From positions 1 through 64,000 of the forward strand of contig CAZWDH010000001.1 of NCBI GenBank assembly GCA_964632865.1: a stretch of 64,000 bases of DNA, written 5' to 3'. Source of the stretch: JAHDWY01 sp964632865 (GTDB lineage Bacteria; Hydrogenedentota; Hydrogenedentia; Hydrogenedentales; SLHB01). A program made the position numbers and the translations under genes. The notes under the pieces are model-generated. The model did not search any database. It saw only the letters and a list, made by a program, of their open reading frames with translations, and was not told the DNA's origin. Positions 44,628 to 52,770 of the stretch are shown piece after piece; position 1 is the first letter of the stretch, and the number at the start of each line of letters is the position of its first letter.

Positions 44628-47060
44628 TCACGTCAGCCGCATGCTCCTCAAGCGTAACGCGTTCACAACGACTGATACAGAGCTGAAACTCATCGCAGCG
44701 GCGGCAAACATCGGATTCAGCAACAGATGCTCTGAAATGGGGTACAGAACGCCCGCGGCAATCGGTACGCCAAGGGCGTTGTAGATCAGGGCGAAGAACA
44801 GGTTCTGACGAATGTTCCGCATCGTGTGGCGACTGAGCCTCAGCGCCTTCACAATGCCCCGCAGATCGCCTTTGACCAGCGTGACGCCGGACGATTCAAT
44901 CGCCACGTCGGTCCCGGTCCCCATCGCGATACCGACATCGGCCTCGGCTAAGGCAGGAGCGTCGTTGATACCGTCGCCTGCCATTGCCACCTTGTGTCCT
45001 TCGGCTCGCAGGCCCTTGACCCGTTCGTGCTTTTCTTCCGGTCTGACTCCACCGTGGAACTCGTCTATCCCCAGCTTTCCGGCGACGACTCTGGCCGTCT
45101 TCTCGTTGTCCCCGGTAAGCATGATGATTCGCAGCCCCAACTCATGCAGCGCCCGCACCGCCTCCTGCGTGGAGGACTTGATTGGGTCGGAAACGGCCAC
45201 GAGTCCGGCGAAATGCCCGCCTACGGCGACGAACATCACGGTGTGACCTTGCCGCTGCAGCTCTTCGGCCCGGTCGTCCAGGGCGGCGAGGTCCTGTACG
45301 CCTCTGTCCGCGAGCAGCAACCGCTTGCCAACCAGAACCGCTTTGCCTTCGACCGTCCCCTGAACGCCGCCTCCGGTCACGGAGTCAAACCCTTCCACGG
45401 TCGGGAGGGTGAGGCCGCGATCGTTGGTCCCCGCGACGATGGCATGCGCCAGGGGATGCTCGCTATTTCGCTCGACGGCGGCGGCCAGACGAAGCAGTTC
45501 TTCCTCCAACCAGGGCGAGACGGGACGGCATTCGGACAGCTTCGTTCGGCCTTCCGTCAGCGTGCCGGTCTTATCCACGACGAGCGTATCGACCTTCTCC
45601 AGCACTTCCAGCACCTCGGCGTTCTTGATGAGGACGCCTTCCTTCGCCCCGCGGCCAATGCCGACCATGATCGACATCGGTGTGGCGAGGCCGAGGGCGC
45701 AGGGGCAGGCGATGATCAGGACGGCCACCGCGTTGACGAGGGCCCACGCCAGGGCGGGCTGTTCCGGCGCGGCGATGGCCCACACCAGGAAGGTAATGGC
45801 GGCGATTACCACGACGGCGGGCACGAAATACCCCGCCACGACGTCGGCGACTTTTTGGATCGGCGCTCGGCTCCGCTGCGCGTCGGCCACCAGGTTCACG
45901 ATCTGCGACAGAACCGTGTCCTGGCCGACCTTCTCAGCCACCATCAGGAAGGAGCCAGTTTGGTTGACCGTCCCACCGATCACGGGGTCGTCCTTGCTCT
46001 TCTCCACCGGCATTGGTTCGCCGGTTAGCATGGATTCATCAACGGTGCTCTTGCCTTCCGTGAGCTTGCCGTCCACCGCGATCTTCTCGCCGGGCCGTAC
46101 GCGCAGGATGTCGCCCCGGTGGACCTCTTCCAGCGGTACTTCCCGTTCCTTACCTTCGCGCACGACGCGGGCTGTGGGCGGGACCAGCGAAAGCAGTTCC
46201 CGAATAGCGGCCCCGGTGCGGCGCCTGGCGCGCAACTCCAGCACTTGTCCCAGCAGGACCAGCGTGATGATGACTGCTGCCGCCTCGAAGTTGACCTCCA
46301 CCGTTCCGTGGTGCCGAAAGTTTTCCGGGATGAGCCACGGAAACAGGACGGCGACGAAACTGTAGAGGTAGGCCGCCCCCGTGCCGAGGGCGATGAGCGT
46401 GAACATGTTGAGGTTCCAGGTGGCGACGGACCTCCAGCCGCGCTCGAAAAAGGGCCAGCCACACCAGAGAACCACGGGCGTACTTAGAATCAGTTGCAGC
46501 CACGAATTCAGCCGCGCTCCGAGCCATCGGCCCACGGGGACGCCGAGCATCGGCAGCATGGCGAGCAGCAGGACGGGCAAGGTCAAAGCGACAGCGACCC
46601 AAAACCGGAGGGTCATGCTCCGCAGTTCCGAGTCGTCCTCTTCACTTTCCGGTTGGGCGGTCTTCGGCTCCAAATCCATGCCGCACTTCGGGCACGCTCC
46701 CGGTCCCTCCTGCTCGATTTCCGGGTGCATCGGACAGGTGTAGATGACCTTCTGCCATGCCGCTGCGGGCCGTGCGGGTTCCAAGACCATGCCGCACTTC
46801 GGGCAGTTCCCCGGCTTGTCGCTCTCGACTCCCGCGCACATCGGGCAGACGAATATGCGCGCCCCCTGTTGCTTTTTCCGGGGCACCGGTTCGTGATGAG
46901 TGTGGTCATGTTCAAAGTGCTTTGCGGAGCCTGGCGCGCCATCGGCGAGAAACTTCTGGCGACAATGCTCGCTGCAAAAGTAAACGGTCTGACCGTCCCG
47001 CTCGGCGCGGCGCGTGGTCGCTTCATCGACGGTCATGCCGCAAATGGGGTCGATTGCCAT
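44628..47060 (-). CDS. copA: copper-translocating P1B-type ATPase with YHS and metal-binding domains
   Basis: 810 aa. Residues 1-45 are a YHS domain (DPICGMTVDE, YFCSEHCRQKF); residues 70-95 and 107-132 are two heavy-metal-binding modules (FVCPMCAG..CPKCGM; YTCPMHPEI..CPKCGM). Membrane and catalytic parts follow: TGEPMPVEK, CPC in IACPCALGLATP, DKTGTLT, TGDNEKTARVV and GDGINDAPAL. CPC marks Cu+ (or Ag+) export. The N-terminal make-up replaces the usual HMA domains. A palindrome sits just before the ribosome binding site. Confidence 0.92.
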   Translation of the reverse strand: MAIDPICGMTVDEATTRRAERDGQTVYFCSEHCRQKFLADGAPGSAKHFEHDHTHHEPVPRKKQQGARIFVCPMCAGVESDKPGNCPKCGMVLEPARPAAAWQKVIYTCPMHPEIEQEGPGACPKCGMDLEPKTAQPESEEDDSELRSMTLRFWVAVALTLPVLLLAMLPMLGVPVGRWLGARLNSWLQLILSTPVVLWCGWPFFERGWRSVATWNLNMFTLIALGTGAAYLYSFVAVLFPWLIPENFRHHGTVEVNFEAAAVIITLVLLGQVLELRARRRTGAAIRELLSLVPPTARVVREGKEREVPLEEVHRGDILRVRPGEKIAVDGKLTEGKSTVDESMLTGEPMPVEKSKDDPVIGGTVNQTGSFLMVAEKVGQDTVLSQIVNLVADAQRSRAPIQKVADVVAGYFVPAVVVIAAITFLVWAIAAPEQPALAWALVNAVAVLIIACPCALGLATPMSIMVGIGRGAKEGVLIKNAEVLEVLEKVDTLVVDKTGTLTEGRTKLSECRPVSPWLEEELLRLAAAVERNSEHPLAHAIVAGTNDRGLTLPTVEGFDSVTGGGVQGTVEGKAVLVGKRLLLADRGVQDLAALDDRAEELQRQGHTVMFVAVGGHFAGLVAVSDPIKSSTQEAVRALHELGLRIIMLTGDNEKTARVVAGKLGIDEFHGGVRPEEKHERVKGLRAEGHKVAMAGDGINDAPALAEADVGIAMGTGTDVAIESSGVTLVKGDLRGIVKALRLSRHTMRNIRQNLFFALIYNALGVPIAAGVLYPISEHLLLNPMFAAAAMSFSSVSVVVNALRLRSMRLT

Positions 47061-47075
47061 GTCGGTCTTACCTCA

Positions 47076-47092
47076 TTGGCGATGATCGCCAA
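47076..47092 (-). promoter_or_regulatory. palindrome immediately upstream of copA
   Basis: TTGGCGATGATCGCCAA: perfect 8-base arms around one base, ending 15 nt before the copA start and just before its GAGGT ribosome binding site. Likely an operator; the binding protein is not identified. Confidence 0.5.
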
Positions 47093-47355
47093 GCCCGCCA
47101 ACATCAGCCACTGGCCGGCATCGTCCACGGCGGTGTTCTCGGCTCGTCCAGCCGCAGCTGTCCGGTCGTGCACTCGGACACATCCTGCCGTGGCGGGGAT
47201 TCCACCATAGTTCGAGCGGTCTTGCCAGCTTCCACCGTTGCTGGGAAGGTTTGCTATGTTCTCTCACGCATCAACTCCTCCAAGTTCAGGGGGTCGCTGG
47301 TCATCGCGATGTTCCCGCGCGCGTCGCGGGGCCATTCGTGCTCCGGGCGGTCGCG

Positions 47356-47406
47356 CTAGAGCTCGACGCCGTTGCCGTCCGGATCGCGCAGAAGTCTGCA
47401 GTGTGC
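47356..47406 (-). pseudogene. C-terminal scrap of a glyoxalase-fold (VOC) protein
   Basis: The minus strand reads AHCRLLRDPDGNGVEL then stop, the characteristic end of VOC-family proteins, and is blocked by a stop codon one codon upstream. Only 16 codons survive, between copA and the Crp/Fnr gene. Confidence 0.5.
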
Positions 47407-47454
47407 CTAACGCTGCGGCGTTCAAGAAGGCCGGGCAGTGAGGAGGAAGTCATC

Positions 47455-48180
47455 TTGGCTCCCCAACAAGACGAACGTACCCACTTGCTTGAAAACGTCC
47501 CCCTTTTCCGCGGGCTGGATGCTCAAGGGCTGATCGAGGTCATGGCGGCCGCACGGCGCATCGAGCGCAAGCGTGATACGACGTTCTTCAGGCAAAGCCA
47601 AGAGGCGACACGCCACTTCGTAGTGTTGGACGGGCGGGTCAAGATCAGCCAAATCACTGCGGACGGACACCAGATCGTCGTTCGGTACGCCGGACCGGGG
47701 GCGTTGTTCGGGTGCGTTCCGCTTTTCGGAGGCGATGTCTATCCGGGGACCGCGACCGCCGTGGCCGATTGCACCGCGCTATCCTGGGATCGGCTGACCA
47801 GCACGAGGCTGATGGAGCGGTATCCGCGCGTGGCGATCAATGCTCTGAAACACCTGGGCGAGGAATTGGCTGATTTACGCAGGCGGTATCAAGAGTTGAC
47901 AAGCCAGCGTGTCGAGCAGCGCGTAGTCCGGGCTCTTTTGCGTCTTGTCGGGCAGGCAGGTAAACGGGTCGAAGACGGCGTACTCATCGGCTTCCCGCTC
48001 TCCCGTCAGGACCTGGCCGAGCTGACGGGTACGACGCTGCATACGGTCAGTCGAATCCTGAGTGCGTGGGAGCAGAACGGCCTGATTTCATCGGGCCGAC
48101 GACGTGTCGTCATCCGGAAACCGCACGATCTGGTCGCGATTGCCGAGGACCTGGGCGTCGGCGGGGGCATGAAAGGATGA
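47455..48180 (+). CDS. Crp/Fnr-family transcription regulator
   Basis: 241 aa from a TTG at 47455, chosen because AGGAGG lies 8 nt upstream; the frame before it is not protein. Cyclic-nucleotide-type barrel (FFRQSQEATRHFVVLDGRVK, then GPGALFGCVPLFGG), long dimer helix, and helix-turn-helix FPLSRQDLAELTGTTLHTVSR. No N-terminal Cys cluster, so it is not an Fe-S FNR; closer to the Dnr/NnrR group that senses NO through heme, which suits the NO reductase genes downstream. Overlaps the next gene by 4 nt. Confidence 0.88.
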   Translation: MAPQQDERTHLLENVPLFRGLDAQGLIEVMAAARRIERKRDTTFFRQSQEATRHFVVLDGRVKISQITADGHQIVVRYAGPGALFGCVPLFGGDVYPGTATAVADCTALSWDRLTSTRLMERYPRVAINALKHLGEELADLRRRYQELTSQRVEQRVVRALLRLVGQAGKRVEDGVLIGFPLSRQDLAELTGTTLHTVSRILSAWEQNGLISSGRRRVVIRKPHDLVAIAEDLGVGGGMKG

Positions 48181-48848
48181 AGTGGAGCTGCCTTCAGCAC
48201 GTCGCATTCGAGACGCCCGGCTATCTCGCTTCATGGGCCAAGGACAGAGGGTACGACTTGACACGGGTAGAAATCTGGAACGGCGCCGCCTTGCCACGGG
48301 CAAAGGAAACCGACGGCTTGTTCATCCTCGGCGGCCCGATGAACGTTTACGAGGAAGATCGGTATCCCTGGCTGATTCCAGAAAAGAGGTTCATTGAAGA
48401 GACGATCGCCGCCGGCAAACCGATTCTCGGAATCTGCCTGGGAGCGCAGCTCCTCTCCGTGGTCCTGGGCGGAACCGTTACTCCGAATCCGTGGAAGGAG
48501 ATCGGCTGGTTCCCGGTTCAAATGACGCTTGCCGGCCGGGAGGCCGGCCCGTTCCGCGATATCCCGGAGCAGTTCATGGCCTTCCACTGGCACGGTGACC
48601 GTTTCACCGTTCCTCCGAGGGCAATTCACGTTGCACGATCGCACGGCTACGAGAACCAGGCCTTCGTGTACGAGGACCGCGTCGTCGGGTTGCAGTTTCA
48701 TCTCGAATGCACGGAGATGGGCATCGAGGCCCTCGTCGATCACTGCTGCCAAGATGCTACGTGCGGGTCGTACATCCAGCACGTCCCTGCCATCCGCGAC
48801 CAGTTCGGCCACCTGCCTAAGAGCCACCTTTTCTGGATAACTTGTTAG
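48177..48848 (+). CDS. class I glutamine amidotransferase-like protein
   Basis: 223 aa; ATG 48177 overlaps the regulator stop (ATGA). The nucleophile Cys is in GKPILGICLGAQLLS, with FHWHGDRF and the catalytic HxE in LQFHLE, so the triad is complete. Stand-alone members (GuaA-like or YfeJ-like) may hydrolyse glutamine or gamma-glutamyl compounds; with no synthase partner here the substrate is unknown. Coupled to the Crp/Fnr gene, so it may share its regulation. Confidence 0.82.
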   Translation: MKWSCLQHVAFETPGYLASWAKDRGYDLTRVEIWNGAALPRAKETDGLFILGGPMNVYEEDRYPWLIPEKRFIEETIAAGKPILGICLGAQLLSVVLGGTVTPNPWKEIGWFPVQMTLAGREAGPFRDIPEQFMAFHWHGDRFTVPPRAIHVARSHGYENQAFVYEDRVVGLQFHLECTEMGIEALVDHCCQDATCGSYIQHVPAIRDQFGHLPKSHLFWITC

Positions 48849-49159
48849 ACCGCCTCGTACGCTGCGCCCGGTAAGTTCGGCCCCGCTGGCTGGGGATCTG
48901 AACGGGCGAATCGGAGGGGCGACGGCGAATGCAGAGCGCGCTGGCGATTGGTCAAGGGACGAACGCCGTTTGGCGGCCCTCATGGCTGCATGCCTATCTG
49001 TCGCGACTCACTTGCAGATGGACATTACATTATTGTTTACAATCGTCAGTGCTGCTCGCGAAAAAATAGCGCGCGTCCCTGACCGAATACCTGGATGACA
49101 GCGATTTCGCAGCTCGTTAGGCACGCGAATTGCATGTCGATCGGTGAGAGGTTAAACCC
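48849..49159. other. promoter region before the cytochrome b gene
   Basis: No gene. ATTGTTTACAAT (49032-49043) is a near-perfect inverted repeat in the only AT-rich patch, 116 nt before the start; it may be a regulator site or part of a promoter. Confidence 0.35.
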
Positions 49160-49885
49160 ATGTCCAAGCAACTTGTGTGGGACGCTCCGACACGGATGTT
49201 TCACTGGCTATTTGCGGGAGGATTTGCCGTAGCGGCAGTCATCGCGCTTCTGTTCGACGACAGCAGCCCCGTTTTCCCCTACCACGCGATCATCGGATTA
49301 GCGATCACGCTGATGGTATGTTTGCGGGTAGTATGGGGACTTGTCGGCTCCCGTTACGCCCGGTTCTCGACATTCGCGTTCGGGCCGGCCGCGGTTGCCC
49401 GGTACATCAAGGGCGCGTTGTTTGGCATCGCCCGGACGTACATCGGCCACAACCCCGGCTCGGCGTACGCGGTCTTCGCCATGCTAGTGCTGATGATCAG
49501 CCTGGCGGTAACAGGGATCATGATGGGTCGGGGGAACGAGAACGTGAAGGAGCTTCATGAGGTTCTCGCGTACGGGATGATCGGTGTAGTTATCGCGCAT
49601 ATTCTTGGCGTGGTCTTCCACACGATCCGGCATCGTGAAAACATCATCGCAAGCATGATCCACGGGAAAAAGGATTGCGAGCCGGCCGAGGGCATCCGGT
49701 CGTCGCACCAGGTGCTCGGAGCCGTATTCCTGGCCGTGGTCGGGGCCTGGACCATCGGCTTGGTCAGGAACTTTGACCCGATGACTGGGACTGCTAGGCT
49801 GCCCGTTCTTGGGACTTCGCTTCAGGTCGGCGAGGCGGAGAATGACGCCGACGCCTTGGACCACGAACATGATGACGGCGATTGA
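49160..49885 (+). CDS. cytochrome b561-type membrane protein
   Basis: 241 aa, ATG 49160 with GAGAGG upstream. Four helices with heme-ligand His residues in APTRMFHWLFAGG, FPYHAIIGLAIT, VKELHEVLAYG and IAHILGVVFHTI, the order of bacterial b561/Ni-Fe hydrogenase-like b subunits. Moves electrons between quinol and a periplasmic or cytoplasmic partner. The C-terminus has a further hydrophobic stretch and a His/Asp-rich tail (DALDHEHDDGD). No cytochrome c partner is encoded nearby; the NO-reductase genes follow. Confidence 0.85.
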   Translation: MSKQLVWDAPTRMFHWLFAGGFAVAAVIALLFDDSSPVFPYHAIIGLAITLMVCLRVVWGLVGSRYARFSTFAFGPAAVARYIKGALFGIARTYIGHNPGSAYAVFAMLVLMISLAVTGIMMGRGNENVKELHEVLAYGMIGVVIAHILGVVFHTIRHRENIIASMIHGKKDCEPAEGIRSSHQVLGAVFLAVVGAWTIGLVRNFDPMTGTARLPVLGTSLQVGEAENDADALDHEHDDGD

Positions 49886-50087
49886 TTAACTGTTTAGCGA
49901 CGAGAATCCTAGGTTCTGCGGTAAATCGTTCCGGAAATCGTGCAAGGGAAGAACTCTCTTCCTGCCGGTTCCGACCGCGAGTTGGCTGCGCGAACCTGGC
50001 CGAGCCACGCCCTTCTGGAAAACCTGTCAGACTACCTCGTAGTTGTAGCCCTGCAGGCCATACTCGCCCTGAAAAAAATCTTCGTTG

Positions 50088-50103
50088 TTTGATCCAGCGC
50101 AAA
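50088..50103 (+). promoter_or_regulatory. weak Fnr/Dnr-like box before the NO-reductase operon
   Basis: TTTGATCCAGCGCAAA matches TTGAT-N4-ATCAA at 8 of 10 positions. It lies 38 nt before the DUF1858 start, too close for a standard class II activator site. Confidence 0.2.
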
Positions 50104-50140
50104 GAACGCCATCGGCGGAAGTCGTATAGTTGATGGTGAT

Positions 50141-50434
50141 ATGAGAGGTCGAAGGATCAACAAGTCCGCACCGGCTCCCATGTGGACGATCGCGGAGGTC
50201 CTCGTTCAGTGTCCCCAGGCTGCGTTGGTGTTTACGCGGTTTCGGATGGCCTGCGTGGGTTGCCCGATGGCGGCGTTCGAGACGCTGGCCGAGGCGGCGC
50301 AAGCCTATGGCCTGGCTCCGGAGGCGGTGCTTCAGGAAATCCGCGGCGCGGTCACGGAGCGAATGTCGCAGCTTCAAGCTTCAAGTCGCGGCCCCGAGAG
50401 GCGCGCGGATCGGAGGCGCACTCATGACACGTAA
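50141..50434 (+). CDS. DUF1858-domain protein
   Basis: 97 aa. The domain starts at residue 14 with MWTIAEVLVQCPQAALVFTR and contains CVGCPMAAFETLAEAA, the conserved C-x2-C pair at a helix start seen in DUF1858 proteins and at the N-terminus of ScdA/RIC proteins. Likely binds a metal or exchanges disulfides. It overlaps the NO reductase gene by 11 nt and the RIC protein encoded downstream carries a related domain, so a role in NO damage is likely. Confidence 0.8.
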   Translation: MRGRRINKSAPAPMWTIAEVLVQCPQAALVFTRFRMACVGCPMAAFETLAEAAQAYGLAPEAVLQEIRGAVTERMSQLQASSRGPERRADRRRTHDT

Positions 50435-52724
50435 TTCCTACTCCAGACACTGGTTCGCGTTCGGCGCGGTGGTTGTCGCATCCTTCGCCGTACTGGGCTA
50501 CTACGGCTGGGAACTTTACCGTGAGGCACCGCCGGTTCCCGCACGAGTTGTCACCGCCGACGGCAAGGTGATCTTCACGGGCCAGCAGATCAAGGACGGG
50601 CAGAACGTCTGGCAGTCCATGGGCGGTCAGGAAGTCGGCACCGTCTGGGGGCACGGGGCCTACGTCGCGCCGGACTGGTCGGCGGATTGGCTGCATCGAG
50701 AAGCCACCGCCCTGCTGGAGCGATGGGCCAGTCGCAAACACGGTCACGCCCTCACCGAGTTATCGCCGGAACATCGGGCGGTTCTGGAGGCGCGACTGAA
50801 GCAGGAACTTCGGACAAACACCTTCGACGGGTCGACGAACGTACTGACAGTATCTGCCGATCGAGCTGCCGTGATCGACGAGGTGGGGGCTCATTACGCC
50901 GCCCTGTTCGGTGACGATCCGGCGCTGGCTGGCCTGCGCGATGCCTATGCCATTCCCGCGAACGCGATCAATGACCCTAAGCGGCAGGAAGCGCTCAATG
51001 CCTTCTTCTTCTGGGCCTCGTGGGCGTGCGTCACGGAGCGCCCGGGTTCGAACATCAGCTACACGAACAACTGGCCGCCTGATGAGCTGGTCGGCAACCG
51101 CCCGACAGGCTCGATCGTTGTCTGGTCGGTCATCAGCTTCGTGCTGCTTCTCGCCGGCATCGGGGCGTTGGCATGGTACTTCGCGGTTCAGCGGAAGAGC
51201 GAGGATGAACCCAATGGCGTGCCCACCGATGACCCGCTGCTGGCTCTGAAACCCACGCCGTCCATGCGGGCCACGCTCAAGTACTTCTGGGTCGTAGCAG
51301 CGCTGATCGTCGCCCAAGTCGGACTCGGCGCCGTGACGGCGCATTACGGCGTTGAAGGGTCCGGCTTCTACGGATTCCCGCTGGTTGAATATCTGCCCTA
51401 CGCCGTGACGCGAACGTGGCACACGCAGCTCGGCATTTTCTGGATCGCCACCGCCTGGCTGGCGACGGGACTGTTCATGGCCCCGGCCGTCTCCGACTAT
51501 GAACCCAAGTTCCAGCGGCTGGGTGTCAACGCGCTGTTTGTCTGCCTTCTGGTCATCGTCGTCGGTTCGATGGCGGGACAGTGGTTCGGCGTCATGCAAC
51601 GCCTGGGGTTGGAGGCCAACTTCTGGTTCGGCCACCAGGGTTACGAGTATGTCGACCTGGGGCGGTTCTGGCAGATCTTTCTGTTTGTCGGATTGTTTTT
51701 GTGGCTCTTCCTGATGGGTCGGGCGATGTGGCCCGCCATCCGCAAGCCGACCGAACACCGCCATCTGCTGAGTTTGTTCATGATCGCCTCGGCGGCCATC
51801 GCGCTATTTTACGGCGCGGGCCTGATGTGGGGCCGGCAGACCAACCTCGCGATCGCCGAGTACTGGCGATGGTGGGTCGTCCACCTGTGGGTCGAGGGGT
51901 TCTTCGAAGTCTTCGCCACCGTCGTTATCGCGTTCCTGTTCACGCGGATGGGACTGTTGCGCGTGGGCACTGCCACTGCCGCCGTGCTGTTCTCCACGAC
52001 GATCTTCCTGAGCGGCGGCATCATCGGGACGTTCCACCACCTATATTTCACGGGTACGCCGACAGCCATATTGGCTCTGGGAGCCGTGTTCAGCGCGCTC
52101 GAGGTCGTGCCTTTGGTACTCATCGGGTTCGAGGCCTACGAGAACCTCACGCTGAGTCGCGCGAAGCCGTGGGTCACGGCGTACAAGTGGCCGATTTACT
52201 TCTTCGTCGCGGTGGCATTCTGGAACCTGGTCGGCGCGGGGCTTTTCGGCTTCCTCATCAATCCGCCGATCGCCCTGTACTACATGCAGGGATTGAACAC
52301 CACGCCGGTCCACGGTCACGCCGCACTGTTCGGCGTATACGGCATGCTGGGCATCGGGCTGATGCTGTTCTGCCTGAAGGGCTTGGCGACTCGCCTGGAG
52401 TGGCGCACCGGCGCCTTGGCTTATGCGTTCTGGGCGATCAACATCGGATTGGCCTTGATGGTGCTCCTGAGTCTGCTCCCCGTGGGATTGCTCCAGACGT
52501 GGGCCAGCGTGGAACACGGCATGTGGTACGCCCGATCGGCCGAGTTCATGCAGACGCCGATCATGGACACCCTGCGCTGGCTGCGCGTGGTCGGCGACAC
52601 CATTTTCGCAACCGGCGTGCTGGCGTTGGGATGGTTTGTCCTCGGCCTGAAGACGGGCTGGTCGGTCCGAGCGGAAGCCAGGGCGACGCGTGGTTCGCCC
52701 CGCACCGCCGGCGAGCCGGCGTAG
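50424..52724 (+). CDS. norZ: quinol-dependent nitric oxide reductase (qNOR)
   Basis: 766 aa from ATG 50424 (GGAGG upstream). The fused N-terminal cytochrome-c-like extension lacks CxxCH, which marks the quinol-using single-subunit type. The catalytic core has heme and Fe-B His ligands in VTRTWHTQLGIFW, GTFHHLYFTG and VHGHAALFGVYG, and Glu in HLWVEGFFEVFATVV. Reduces 2 NO to N2O with quinol at the cytoplasmic membrane. No nitrite reductase is in the window, so it is probably for detoxification, not full denitrification. Confidence 0.92.
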   Translation: MTRNSYSRHWFAFGAVVVASFAVLGYYGWELYREAPPVPARVVTADGKVIFTGQQIKDGQNVWQSMGGQEVGTVWGHGAYVAPDWSADWLHREATALLERWASRKHGHALTELSPEHRAVLEARLKQELRTNTFDGSTNVLTVSADRAAVIDEVGAHYAALFGDDPALAGLRDAYAIPANAINDPKRQEALNAFFFWASWACVTERPGSNISYTNNWPPDELVGNRPTGSIVVWSVISFVLLLAGIGALAWYFAVQRKSEDEPNGVPTDDPLLALKPTPSMRATLKYFWVVAALIVAQVGLGAVTAHYGVEGSGFYGFPLVEYLPYAVTRTWHTQLGIFWIATAWLATGLFMAPAVSDYEPKFQRLGVNALFVCLLVIVVGSMAGQWFGVMQRLGLEANFWFGHQGYEYVDLGRFWQIFLFVGLFLWLFLMGRAMWPAIRKPTEHRHLLSLFMIASAAIALFYGAGLMWGRQTNLAIAEYWRWWVVHLWVEGFFEVFATVVIAFLFTRMGLLRVGTATAAVLFSTTIFLSGGIIGTFHHLYFTGTPTAILALGAVFSALEVVPLVLIGFEAYENLTLSRAKPWVTAYKWPIYFFVAVAFWNLVGAGLFGFLINPPIALYYMQGLNTTPVHGHAALFGVYGMLGIGLMLFCLKGLATRLEWRTGALAYAFWAINIGLALMVLLSLLPVGLLQTWASVEHGMWYARSAEFMQTPIMDTLRWLRVVGDTIFATGVLALGWFVLGLKTGWSVRAEARATRGSPRTAGEPA

Positions 52725-52770
52725 GTGAATCTCGATGCGATCGTCAGAAGGCGAATCCGGAGGAAGCACT

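Noticed and set aside
50088..50103. Firm Fnr/Dnr site for the NO-reductase operon
   Set aside because: Right half matches only 3 of 5 bases and the distance to the start is too short; listed only as a weak candidate.
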